64,000 nt of DNA from the NCBI RefSeq assembly GCF_048771995.1, contig NC_133063.1, positions 69,321,514 to 69,385,513 on the forward strand, given 5' to 3'. Position numbers and translations under genes: made by a program. The notes beneath the pieces are model-generated. The model saw only the letters and a list, made by a program, of their open reading frames with translations. It made no database searches and was not told where the DNA came from. Each line of letters begins with the position of its first letter. Position 1 is the stretch's first letter. Source of the stretch: Taeniopygia guttata. Taxonomy: Eukaryota > Chordata > Aves > Passeriformes > Estrildidae. Shown here piece by piece: positions 33,640 through 46,700 of the stretch.

Positions 33640-34760
33640 TCCTTGTGAGGGCACGACGTTCCGCTCCGGACCGTCCTTACCCGAAGGGGAGCCCACATCC
33701 CGCGGAGGAGCAGCGGGCCGGGCTCCGGTCAGACACATCTCCCGACACTTCCACACTCCTTAGGTTTCAGCTGAAAACACGCAGGCTGGGAGAGCAGAGG
33801 AAAAGGCAGAGCCTGCCACCCGTGCCGCGACAAACTCAGCCCGGGCCTCCCGGCCACGGGGGCGGCGCGACGCCCGGAGCGCCCGCCCGCCCCCTGCCCT
33901 TTGCCCCGCCGCTGTCCCGGCGCTTCCTGTTCCAGCCACGTGGGCCCGGGATGGCGGGCGAGGCGCAGTGCCTCAGCTACACGGGATGCAACTTCCTGCG
34001 GCAGCGCCTGGTGCTGGCCACGCTCAGCGGCCGCCCGCTGAAGATCCGCAAGATCCGCGCCAAGGAGGAGGACCCCGGCCTCCGCGGTGAGCGGCGGCAC
34101 CCGCGGCCGCGGGGCGGGAGGTCGGGGGCGGCGGAGCTGCGGCGGCGGCTGTGCCCGGGACTTGCTGCTGGGCAGGGGCAGACCCCACTGGAGCTGGGAC
34201 AGCCCGCACTCCGTCTGCGCGTGCCCCACCAGGAGGGTGGACCCGGCTGCATTCCCGTGGATGCGCTCTCCCCTGAGCGCTCCGCACGCCCGGCTCGGGT
34301 GCCGCTGTCACACGTGGGTCGCGGGGCTTTGGGAGGAGGAGGAGCCCGGGGCAGCGGGCAGGGGGGTGAAAGAGGCCTGGGCAGGGCGCTGTGACACACC
34401 CGCCGCTCCCTGCTGTCAGCCTCCCTCGCTGCCCGGCGGGGCGGGGGGGAACGGGCAGTACCATCCCCGTCCCGCCGCCTCGGCTCGCCTCGGCTCGGCT
34501 CGGCTCGGCTCGGCTCGGCTCGGCTCGGCTCGGCTCGGCTCGGCAGCCCTGCCTTCTGCGGGTCACGCCTTTTCTTCAGAGTGGGCCATCAGGGGCCGGT
34601 GCGGGCGGCCGGGGCTGGCGCTGCTCTGCCGAGCCGCCCCGGCGGTTCGGGGCCGGCGCTGCCGGGAGCGGCGGGAGCGGCCCGGCGGGCACGGACCGGC
34701 TCGCTGCGTGTGCGGGAGCCCCTCCGCAGCCCCGGAACTGGTTCGCGTTCCCGTGATAGT
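33640..34760 (+). promoter_or_regulatory. CpG island and promoter region of RCL1
   Basis: CpG-dense GC-rich sequence extends from about 310 bp upstream of the start codon to about 670 bp into intron 1. A CACGTG E-box (33937-33942) lies only 9 bp upstream of the ATG, and an ETS-like CTTCCTG stands about 10 bp further up. E-boxes of this type are typical MYC/MAX and USF sites; MYC control of ribosome-assembly genes is well established. TATA is absent. Confidence 0.7.
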
Positions 34761-37700
34761 GGCTTCGCAGTCGGGATGGCAGAATTAATTCCCTGTCTCT
34801 TGGGATTAATTCCCTGTCTCTGCCGCGTGCCCATGTCCGTGCCCAAGCGTCGTGTGCTTCCAGTGCTTGTGGGAGCTCACGTTCCACTTTTAATAGGTCA
34901 TGTTTTATGCTTTGATTTTTGTCAGGGTTTGCTGAAACAGAAAAGGTGAAAGAGGGGAATAATTTATTCTCATTTCTGCAGATTTGTTTGAGGGATATCT
35001 TTCTTAGGGAGTACTGTCATCATTCTCGTACAAAGTCTTTGGCATCCCAGGATGAATTCCATCATAAACTGAAGTAAGAAAACAATAGGGCAGAGCTTCG
35101 GGAAGAAACATTATTGTGGTGTTCAGTTATTTTTTGGGCAAAGACCCCTGTTATGATGTTCAGAACAGGCTTCTCTGCCTCCTGAGGAGGAGTAGCTAAA
35201 CCTTTTAGCTACTTTTTTATGCAGCCTTTGGTGTGTTGCTAAAAAGTCTACTCAAAAACTGCCAAAGCATTCTTATGTGCTTGACTTAACATGTACCATC
35301 ATCCAAAGTATTTATTATCACTGTAGAGCATTTGGTGATGGTGAAGTTTGTAGCTATTGCCATGTTTTTTTAAAGAGTATTTGAATTTACTTATTAAAGT
35401 ATGGGTTCAAGTGTAAACTATGACTATAACAGAAAAATAATAACAATAAATCCTGATCTGTGTTGATAATTCAACATGCAGGTATTTTTGCTTTTCATGA
35501 CTGGAACTTTTGTAAACTCTGCTACTAGTGTTCTCCAAGAGTGAAATGTGTGCTCACAAGGATGTGCTGGAAGATGCCTCAGTGCTTATAACGTCATATA
35601 AACTTTGTAAGCATATAAGCTGTCATAGTTTAGAAAGAGAGCAGAACTAGTATTGTGTGACTGAGACATCAATCATGTTATGCAAATATTGACGAACTGT
35701 AAATCCTGCAGTTAGATCTGTGGTTTAAATATCTATGACATCCTAGAGTCACATACAGAAAAATCTGATTACTGTGTAAGAAGTAACACAGGATTATTGC
35801 TAAGGGAGTTCTGCAGCCTACAAACAATTATGCAGATTCTGATGGCTCTTAAAACTAACTGGATTTTGAATTCTGCATATATTCACCTATATTCCTTGAT
35901 ACTGAGCCTGTACCACGTTGGAATACTAGAATACTAGCATAATCTTCCTGGGATGGCTTTTTTTCAGTTGGCTGGGGATTTTTGTTTGTTTGTTTGTTTT
36001 TGTTATTATTTCTTTGTGTTATTTCCTTTTTTGTTTTGGTTGGTATTTGTGGTTTTATTTTGCTTTAAATTTGCATGTCCTTTTCATTGTCTCTGGGTGA
36101 GAGGCCACACAATCAAGGGAAACTGAGGAATTATTTCCACACAAACTGCTATAGTATAGTGAACACAGTAAGCAAGAAAAAAGGCCGTGAGAAGACTTGT
36201 GGTTCTCTAGCCCTAAATATGTCCAAAACTGTTTTGGAAATGGAAAATTTTAGAGTCTGCAAACAACTAATTCTGTTTGTGGAACAGATACAAAGTAGCA
36301 GCACTTCATGTCTAAATGTCCCCTTCTTTTAAACTAACACTTTTACAGAGAATAATGTAAAGCCGTTATTATCTTGTCATGCTTCAGTAAATGGGGTCCT
36401 GTTTGCTCTGATTTGTCCGTTTTGCTTTGTACTGAGCAAAATGTAAATTGTCAAAGGTTTTATCCTGGACAAGAGCAATCCTTCAAGCCATTGTGGTCAG
36501 AAATGTCCACTTGTATTATGTGTTGTGTGCCAGGGAGAGGAGTGTGACTAGTCTAGCTGCCACATCTGAGGGCATCTCAACTGATTTGAGATGCCTATAA
36601 GTGTGGAGGCTCACATTAACATCTCTGTTTTTACAGGGAATTGCCTTTTCACATGTGCTGGCATTACACCACAGCTTGAAGAGTGAGAGTAGCCTTACTG
36701 TCATGGTAGTCAGGAAAGGGTAAAAGTACAAGTAAGGTGTTGAACTTCTAAGAAACAATTCTGTCTGTGCTTTACTCCTTAGATTTTGAAGCAAGTTTTA
36801 TTCGCCTGATTGACAAAGTGACCAATGGCTCACGGATTGAAATAAACCAAACAGGTGAGATCTGTTTTTTTCTGCTTCATCTGTTCTGATCTCCAGGATT
36901 TATCAGTTTCTTCAGTAGAATTGAAGTCTTGTCTTGATAGAGGTAGGTGTTCAGATAAGATTGACTGAGAAGGTCAGAAATAACAAAGTTGACAAGTTCT
37001 GTAATAATTGATCACATGCAAGAAGGTCAATGCTTCACCATAATGCAGAGAGCTAAGGAAGCTCTATTGCCCAAGAACTAAAATTAGTATTTTGTTAGGT
37101 ATGCAGGATTTCATTGTGGGCAAAAGTTCCTCTGTACCAGAATCGATTTTTGTAGAAGAAAAAGAAGATTTACCCTCTACAGAGGCAAACTTGTTAGCCA
37201 GACTGTTTGCTTATTCATGCTTAGAAAACAGTTTGATTAGAGTGAAAAGCATCCCATGTGAAATCTCACCTGGTCTGAGTTTTTTTTTGGTTTTTTTTAA
37301 TGGGTTCTGATGACCTCTTGATGGTAAGTAAGGCAAATGAATTACCATCAGATATGCCAAGATTCCAATGACCTGATGGACTGATGAAGGTTGAGCTTCT
37401 TTGGAAAATAATAATTGCTTGTATCAGCATTTTGTAGATTGCAAAGAGATCTATGGTTTTAGAGGGAGGGGAAAGGAGGAAAACAATGTGTAGGACAGAC
37501 AGACACTCATGTGTTGACCCATTTATTAGCTGCAGACATGTAAATAGTGTGCTGGAAGTGCTATAGCCTTCCATATCATCTTCTGCCTCCAGTTTGCCTC
37601 ATACATTGTTGCAAAGTATTTTTAGGCTGTTTCAATGGCCCGTGTTTTACAGTGCTCTCATTTGGTTTGCTCCCCTGGCCTCTTCCCCAGGTACTACCTT

Positions 37701-40700
37701 GTATTATCAGCCTGGTCTTCTGTACGGAGGCTCATTGGAGCATGACTGCAGCCCCAGTCGTGGTATTGGCTACTACTTGGAAAGTCTGCTCTGCTTGGCA
37801 CCTTTCATGAAGCATCCATTGAAGATTGTCTTGAGGGGAGTAACAAATGATCAAGTAGATCCTTCAGTAAGTAATAAAGTTTAAATATCAGAGAAGGATA
37901 TTTTTCCACCTAAAATAAGAAGATTGAGAAGAAGTGTCTAAAACATGTTGAATTTTTATCATCCTCACATCCAGAAGTATCCATTGTTGCTGCATTAGCA
38001 AACTCTCTGAGTCAAAGAAGCATCTGCTAAACTAGAGCGTATCACACTCTAAACTTCAGTTTGTAATACCCCTGACTGAACTGATGGTCAGTTCTGTACA
38101 GATTCTGTCTTCTCCCCTGCAAACTCCTTTTAAATTCATTGTGAGGCCCTGACACAGGTTTGGTTCTCCTCTTCTCTTAGAATTACAATGGATTATTTCT
38201 CTTGCCCTACACATGTCTTTACTCTGTAAAGAAGAGAGTGTCTTCAAAATATGAGTGCACAAAGGAAGAAATCTTTCTCTTCTGTTGGATTCTGGACATA
38301 GTCATACCACTGTTGCTGTCAAGCCTTCTTTCTATAGAAACAGGAGTCACGTGGTGATTAGGCAATTACAGTAGCAAAAGTATATAATAACTCTGGTTAT
38401 TCAGAAATATGCCAGAAGGTGTGGTAGATTAAATGGCTATGAAATGCATGCCTTGTTTTTACAGATCTGTAGTCCTTTGTTTTCTACCAGTGCTGTTACA
38501 GAAATGAGCTGTGGGAGATGTGACAAAATGTGGAAGTAATGATTAGTGGTCACGTTCTTTATTTTTCTCCAAAAACTCCAAACATAAACTTCTACTTTTA
38601 AAAAACAGTATTACTCTTTACTTTTTGAATGGTGATTGGACACTGCCTGTTAAATTAAGGACACATTGTAATCTGAAAATTTAACCAGTTTAAATGAATA
38701 CAAATACCTGTGGAATATAACTATAGATACTACATGAGCCGCTGAGTCCTGCTTGAATTTATTACTTTCCAGCTGTGTTTCTCTGGTCATTTACAAAACT
38801 CACTCTCTCACTTCTGGCTCTCTGAGACATCCCCATGAGTCAAGGGATGATCAAGGTGGGTTGTACACAGCACTATAAGAAAAAAAGAGAAAGTATTTTT
38901 TGATATCCCTTCTGTCATTGTGGTTAAAAATACTTATTGTAACTGGTAAGTAGTAAGAATCAAAGAAAAGTCCTTTTTTGTTGATGATTTAATCACAATG
39001 GAGAAATTCTTGCATAATCTAGAGATGAAGAGTAGTCCAGTGTTCATATTGCTTTTATGAACAATTTGAACACTCCTATAAGCAACGGAGACTTGATTCT
39101 GGAAATTATCTCCTTTTGGGCATCAGTCACATGGGCCTGAGATGAAACTGTTTTAGTTCAAATGGGTGCAAGAATTAAGGTCGCTTTGTGCTTGAAGGGT
39201 GCTTACACTTGCCAGAACTCTGACAAGTGGGTCAGCATACATCGGCTGACTCCCAAGCTCTGAAAGTAACATGTAAAGAGTTACATGTTAAATTCATCGT
39301 GCTATAGTAACAATTATGGTTTTGTTCTTAGTGACAACACAGTAACAAGTTCAGTTACTGTGACTCAGCTCATACTTGTTAACTGTTAAGTGGTTGTAAC
39401 TGAATAATAGTTCCTGAAATTGGTTTTCTCTGGTTTATGTCCATTTAACTTGCCTGAGTAAACATTAATCCTAGTGCGCACCAATAATGTATTTAGAGGA
39501 CTTCTACAAGTTGTTTTGTGTAACATATGTGTCTCCTGGTTTCTGAGACTAAAAGCACAAATTTAAGTGTTATCCTAATTTATTTATATGCTTAAGTAAA
39601 TGGAAACTTGGTTTTAAATCGATTTTGGTTTTTATTTTTCAGTAGACAGGGTGTATATAAACTCAGTGAACAGTTATTACCTATGCTTGCCCAAAAAGAG
39701 GTGCTTGAATTTGTTTATCTATCTGTATGCTTTCTTCTTTCCAAAGGTGGAAAGGCAAACCAGTGTGACTACAGTGTGGGAGTTTAGGTGTTTTACCTGC
39801 TGCTTTTCATGTAGCAACCTCTGTTTCAACTTATCAGGTTGTATTGGATTTGCCTGGCTGGATTTTTTGAGCTGGGATGCTATTGAGGTGGCTTCTGTAA
39901 GAAGCTGACAAAAGTTTCCCCTTCTTCCATCAGAGGCCATGTCAGTTGGCTCCAAGACAGACCCACTGCTGGCCAAGTCTGAACCCATCAGTGATGGTGG
40001 TAGCACTGCTGGGATAACAGCTTTAAGGAGGAAGAGATGGGGGGGTGGAACAGTGGAATAACCTGGAGCTGGAGAGAAGAGTGAGAATATGTGAGAGAAA
40101 CAGTCCTGCAGAGAGCAGGGTCAGTGAAAAATGGGATGTGTTTCATGCAGTGGAGAAGAGATTCCCCTGTAGCCCATGATGAAGACCATGGTGAGGCAGC
40201 TGTCCCCCTGCTACCCATAAATGTTGATAGCAGAGCATATGTCCACCTGCAGCCAGTGCACGCTGGATGAGGTTGATGCCTGAATGTGGCTGTGAACCCA
40301 TGGGAAGCCTGCACTGGAGCAGGCTGCTGGCAGGACCTGCAGGCCTGTGGAGACAGGAGCTTATGCTGGAGTAGGTTTGCTGGCAGGACTTCTGAACTCA
40401 TGGGGAGCTTGCACTGGAGCAGTTCATGAAGAACTGTAGCCAGTGAGAGGCAAGTAGCAGGAATATGTGTGCAACCAGTGGAGTGTGACCTTTCTCTCAT
40501 GGTGTCAGTGAACAGGTAGACTGACCCACTGGGCTTTGTGAAATCTGCTTTCAGCACTGAGATCTTGGCTTTTACACAGGAGTATTTGTGGGATGTGATT
40601 GCTGTGTGGTTTGAGGTTGCTCTTCACCAGAGACCTCCTTGTCAGGTGCATGCAAGGGAATATTGTGGATCTTTTGCTGTAAGGAAAGTAGAAGAGATTC

Positions 40701-43700
40701 AGATCAGAGGAAGAGTTTCTAAAGGACATCTTGTAGAAGGAAAGACTTTAGCTGAGTTCAGTGAGGCAGAGGTCAGGCTGCATTCCTGGAGTATAAGAGC
40801 ATGTGGTGTTTGTTTACGTACATTACCAGCCCTCCAATAGGGTGCAATGGAAGGCTCTTTGATGATTGGCATAACTCCTGAAGAGTATTGTGGACACTGA
40901 ACATGCAGCTGCTCCAAGTGAGACTGTGCTGACATTTTTAATAATAATGTTTTCCATATTATTTGGTACATTAGACACTGGAACAAATCAGCCTGAGAAG
41001 TTGTGGATGCCACAACCCTGGCAGTGTTCAAAGCCAGGTTGGATGGGGACCTGGTCTAGTGGGAGGTGTCCCTGCCCATGGCAGCAGCAGGTGGAACTAT
41101 AAGCACGATGTAACAGAACTAGATGATCTTTAAGGTCCCTTCCAACCCCAAAACATTCTATGATTCTGTGATGATAGTGCATAGTATTGTTACTGTGTGA
41201 GTGATACATCCTAAATGGGTGAAAGGAATGCTACTTTGCTGTCACTTGTCAGCAAGAAATAAGCCTTTGGAATACCAGCCTGGACTGTTCATTGGCAGCC
41301 TTCACTTGCAACATGTTTTCCCGTGCTGTCACTGGTGAGATCTGACCCTGGGTAGTTTGTGGGACCGACCATGTGGGACTGGGTTGAGGCAGTTTAAAGT
41401 TTCTCTGTATAGTGATTATGTATGCAGAGGGTGCCCTTTGCAAAGTGCCTTTTTGAAGGGAATGGAGGTGGCACACAAATTATAGCTTCTATTTTCCTTC
41501 TCTATGTATTGTTTGTTTGACATTTAGGTATAGCTGCAGTAACTTGTTTTAGAGTAATCATTCTTGATGTTTGTGTTTCCAGGTGTTGAAGGTTTTTTAC
41601 AGCTATACCATGGGACTTTGAGTTCAAATGACTGTCATGCTGACATGAGACTACTATATAAAATTTTAGCTTAGGAGCAATAATCTTCAATCTTAATCAG
41701 AATTTAACAGTTGTGTGTAGAAAACAAGAAGGTTTTCCTACTGAGTTTTCTTCCCACAGTCCTTTCTTCCCTGTTAAACTCTGTTTTTTCCCTTCCCCTT
41801 TCTCCCAATCTAGGCCCATTTTTGCAAAACATAACACTGTATGTTAGGTGGGGCTCAATGATAGGTGCAATGCCAATGGATATACAGGCCAGCTGGTGCT
41901 TTTTTCCCTTTCTCAGGTATGCATGTGCTGCAGGGTCTCAATCTAGGTGTTTTGTTTGGGGTTTTTTTTTTTATATCTTTGTACTGGATAAGGGATTCTT
42001 AAAGTTACTTTTCTGTCTTTTTCTTAGCTACTGTAGGTTTCTTTAAAGGGAAGTAATAAGTGATTGCATTTCCACAACTTGGCAAATAAGCAGTATTTAT
42101 GGGACTTAGAATGTTGTCATTTGTGGTGAGGTATATCATCAGTTGAATGATGCATCTGTTTCAGTGCAACTTGGTGTTATGCTGTCTTTTCTGGAAATGG
42201 AATAACTGCCCTCCAAGGGGAGATAAGGTTTATGGCTGAGGATAGGCAAAAGGATAGAAAAATGGGTTTACAACTCAGTTCAGCTGCTTGTTTGTGATTT
42301 TCAGTGAACCGCTTCGCATCCTGCCCAACTCCCCGCTTGTCTGCAAGGCAGAACAGCCTTTGCCCATTCTTCAAATACTGCGGATTGTCTCCTCTGTTTA
42401 GGCAGCAAAATTGGAAGTCAGTCTTATTATTTGTCTGTCTGGTACCTCAAAGTATTATGCCTGGAATTTTTCTGAGGACTGAAAACTACAACAGATCTTA
42501 AAGTTTTTTGAGTTCTTAACCTACACAGTAAAGTTTTTATTTTCTACTGGTATGTTTTGTTTCATGAGAAGGAGGAAGAAACATTGTGTAATTTTAATTT
42601 GAACCAGATCAGCTTGTTGAGACTTCTGCCAGTGGTATTCACATGCTTGTGCACATGCATGTTAGTAAAGGCTTTACTCCAAAAGTCAAATTTGTATCGT
42701 TAATGAATACTACTGAAGGGCCAAAGCAAGGTAGCCTGGCTATAAAAAAACATAAACTTTGTAAGTTAAAAGAAGTTAAGCATTGACTTACAGTTATGTT
42801 TATTTTAATGTAGACATTCAAATATTGATACAAATGCCTTTCTGTAAGAAAGGAGATATGTTGTCCAGCAGGATTTGAAAATGAGAACTACAACATACCT
42901 TCGTAATTCCTCAGGTAGCACTAAATGAATGTTCACAGATTTGTAGGTGAGGTATGTGCTGCGATTTTGTCAGTGGCTTGCTTTCTCTTCAAAGCAGAGA
43001 AAATGAAATTCAAGAATTATGTATTTTGGATGAAGGCATGGGAAAGAGGGTGCTTTTTATCTGCCTCCTCAAATGCTGTCTACCTCATGACTGTTTCCTC
43101 CATCTGTGTTTATCTTCTCTTTGGTCATGCTGTCCTGATCCTGTCTATCCACAGCTATTTGTCTTGGGTAACTCCCTGTGCTGTTGAACTGCTAAATAAT
43201 TTATATCACATTTGGCAACACTACTGAAGTTTCAGAAGAGGGAAGAAGAGGGCAGTCCCTGTAGTCTTAGGAATTAGGAAGAACAATGACAAGGATAATT
43301 CTGTTCAGACTTGGACCTGATGAGCACCTGGCTTAAAAGGGAGTACACTGATGATGTGTTACCCACTTCAGAGTCTTTTAAGTGCTTCAATAGAAGCTAC
43401 TTATAAGCTTCTGTTTCTTAGAAACAGGTAAAAAAAGTTGTTACTAGAATGATCTTTCTGCTAAATCAAGGGCCTGCTCTTGCAGTGATGATTGAAAAAA
43501 ATGCAGTGGTTCTTGCATTAATTTGTTCAGCTCTAGGAAATTTTTAGTAATGACAGAAGAATATTATTTTCTCAATAACATAGAAATATTCAGAGAAATG
43601 TTTCATTGTTCAGAGAAATAAGTAAGCTGTTTTACATAATGGCATTCAAAATCAGGCTGAGGAAGAAAGCCAGAATAGGAAATTCTATCTGCCAGTAAAT

Positions 43701-46700
43701 TGTTCCAGGATTTTTTTTTTAGTAATGATGTATTGTGGTAGGCTAACTAGGTGAAGCTCTCTGTGCTGCATTCCCGTGTTTTCCCATAAAATACCTTCCA
43801 TGAAGAAGACTTGTCTCTGTTAGTCACCTCATAATTTAGTGATTTTTTAAACTCCTGACTAACCTAACTTCCAATAGAGAGTATTTTCTTAAAATTCTGT
43901 GTTCCATAGGTTGATGTTCTTAAGGCAACAGCTCTACCTCTTCTGAAGAAGTTTGGAATTGATGGTGAAAGTCTGGAAATCAAGGTAAGACAGTTTGTTC
44001 CTTTCTTTTCAAGCATGTGTTGGAATTATTCTCCTGCACTACTTCACAGCGCCATGTGCTTGCTGTGGATTTCTGTCTCTTAACAGATAATTAGTTGTGG
44101 CTATGAGCCACATGATAGGGAGGGTAAGGAGAAAGTAATGACTTTCCTTAGTCTTCAAAGAAGACTGAGAAACCTTTTTGCTTTTTGTTGCTTTTCAGTT
44201 CATTTTTTATCTTTTTATTTCTGCTTGTTTATTCTGCCCCATGCTTGGGGCTAGGAATTAAAAATAGCATCTTTTACCTTTTTCACTTGTAGGAGAGCTG
44301 AATCTGTGTTTGGGTGGTTGAGGTTTGTTTCCAGTTTGGAAAATAGAGGAAAGGAGTTTTTCTTGAATACTACAGTCTTCATAGGCCCAGTAAATCTGGA
44401 TACAAAACAACATTTGGGTTTCTTTTAGGTGGGAGAAATGTGTGAAGGGTCTGGCTGCACTACTGGGGCCTGCTGGTGCCTTGCTCTGCAGAGGCTCACC
44501 CCTCACCCCCACCCTGCCCACAGCTCAAGTGCCCACGTCATTGTCCTGGCACTGTCAGCCTCTGCTCCTGTGACCCTGTAGCAGGGCTGGCCTTCAGCTC
44601 ACCACAGCCCTGCCCTGTCTGGCCGTGGGCCTCCTTACCCAGACCCATTCCCTGGCCCATGTCCCAGCTCCATCCTTGCCTTGGAATGGTGGGACTGGGT
44701 CAGACTAGACAGACCTGTTAGTGGGGATGAGTTCATTCTAGTCCCTCACCTACAGAATATTCTGAGTTAGAAGGGACCTGTAAGGATCATCAAGTCCAAA
44801 TCTTAAGTGAATGGTCCATATGGGAATCAAAGCCACGACCTTGGCATTATCAGCACCATGCTGTAATCAATTGAACTCAAATCAAATAGTTCTGGTCTCC
44901 TCAGCAGCAAGGTGCAATCTGCTACTAGAGACAAGTCTTAAGCCAAGGTTGTTTTGGTAAAGTTTTTTTTGTTCTGTTTTGCACTGTTTTCTTTTGAGAA
45001 GCCATTCCTTACTTCACTTGAGAGGAGTAAAGAAAACAATGCCTGCTTTTAGTTTTGATGCAAAATCCATTTCTGCTTTTAGGATGTGGTTTTCTTGCCT
45101 GTGTTCTCATAATGCCTCTACTTAAAACATTTTATTCTATGAGAAATAAGAGTGTAATTTTGGGGTGTGTAGGTACATTCTTTGTACTATTTACTAACTT
45201 GCTTTTTTTGTCCATTATTTGTTCTAGATCAACCGAAGAGGAATGCCTCCCAAAGGGGGTGGAGAGATACTGTTTACTTGCCCAGTGAGAAAGGTTTTGC
45301 AGCCTGTTCAGTTCACAGACCCTGGAAAAATCAAGCGCATCAGAGGAACTGCGTATCCTTTTCGTTTGTCTGTCTGTTTTTCTGCTTTTAAATGAGTTTG
45401 CTTATTTAAAAAAAGTCCCCTAACTTAGAAGTCATAGAAGTGCACCCACATTTCTGAACATGTATCTAGGTAACACAGGCCAACATTACGCAGAGGGGTC
45501 ATACAACTAGATTTCAGGACTGTGTCTCAAAATTCCTGTGTTCAAACCATTACTGTTCAAAAAGCATCTGTAAACTATTGAATAAATTCAAAGCTGAACA
45601 GCACTATTAAAATCTTCTCAATAGCAAGAAAGAGTTAAAATACCTTCTATCACATAATGTAGGAGCACTTAAAGAAATCTTACTTTGCGTGTAAATTCAT
45701 TAGTAACAAGTGTAGTTTAGTTGTGCATTGAATAGGTGACATCTTGGCAGTTTCTTGTTTAGCAGAAATTAAGATGGGGTGATAGTTTAGCATTTAACTA
45801 AATCTTAGTTCAGTTTCCACCTTGCAGCACACACTGAGCTTTTGGTGTGTTTTGAAAAGAAGTTCTTTGGCTCTTCACTTTTGGTAGTGCCATTGCAGGG
45901 GGAAGTGGAGGAGGTTTTATTCTACACGGAATTAAGGCCACAAAATACTCTTGTGAACTCCTTACTTTTTCAAACAACTACAAACCTAGCCAATGTTTTG
46001 GATTGTTTATTTCTTTTTGATTTTATTTTTCTCTTGTGGCCTTTGTATTGTATCTTTCATGAATCTGCTGTCATTGTAGGAAGAAGGTAGAAATCTCTTA
46101 CATGAAACTGTCTTAAACAGTGGCCAACTTGTAGTTTAATTTGTGTTTGAGAGTCCCAAACACGATTTGGCATTGATTACTCAAAAGGAAAGCAAAAATG
46201 AGATCACATTTTGCAGCCTGTTTCTTCTTTTACTTTGTGGCATACTGTCACAACTGTGTGTAAAAAGTGGATGTTTTGAGTACCTTGTCCAGTTGCAGAA
46301 TTTAGATAAGTACAGTAGTGCCAAGCAAGAGCAATTTTACTGGAAACATGTGCTGTAGAACAGAAAGGAGGCAGCTCATTGTGCTTTTGGTGATAGTTGC
46401 TGTGGTATATTGGTGGAGAAAGTAATTTTCTTATGCCTTCATTCTGCTCTGTAATAAGTAGATATATTTCAGTGTGGAGGAGGAAGCAATGATCATGACT
46501 TTACTGCCATTGTTCTAAATTGACATTAATATACAGCACCATTCTGGACCACTTTGACTGATGTATCTGATTGAATTCTGAACTTCTGCTTTGCTGTAAG
46601 CCTTGGTTGATGTATCTGATTGAATTCTGAACTTCTACCTTGCTGCAGGCTTTCCTGGGCCTTTTCTCAGGTTTTGATTGATGTATCTGATTGAATTCTG

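Larger units (their letters stand above)
37867..43909 (+). other. RCL1: RCL1 intron 3
   Basis: Six kb of intron. It holds an unassigned interspersed repeat at about 39840-40470, a CR1 3' end at about 40930-41175, and a 10-bp perfect inverted repeat (39267-39290). The remainder is AT-rich sequence in which I see nothing further. Confidence 0.6.

Noticed and set aside
33600-34949. Frames of up to 264 codons around RCL1 exon 1
   Set aside because: CpG-island and CGGCT-repeat shadows; only 33951-34086 is coding.
39651-40557. Coding exon candidates in RCL1 intron 3
   Set aside because: They lie in an interspersed repeat and would break the RCL1 phase between exons 3 and 4.
44809-44884. A tRNA-Ile gene on the minus strand
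   Set aside because: The cloverleaf positions are degraded and the sequence is fused to a CR1 tail, so it is a SINE head and not a tRNA gene.
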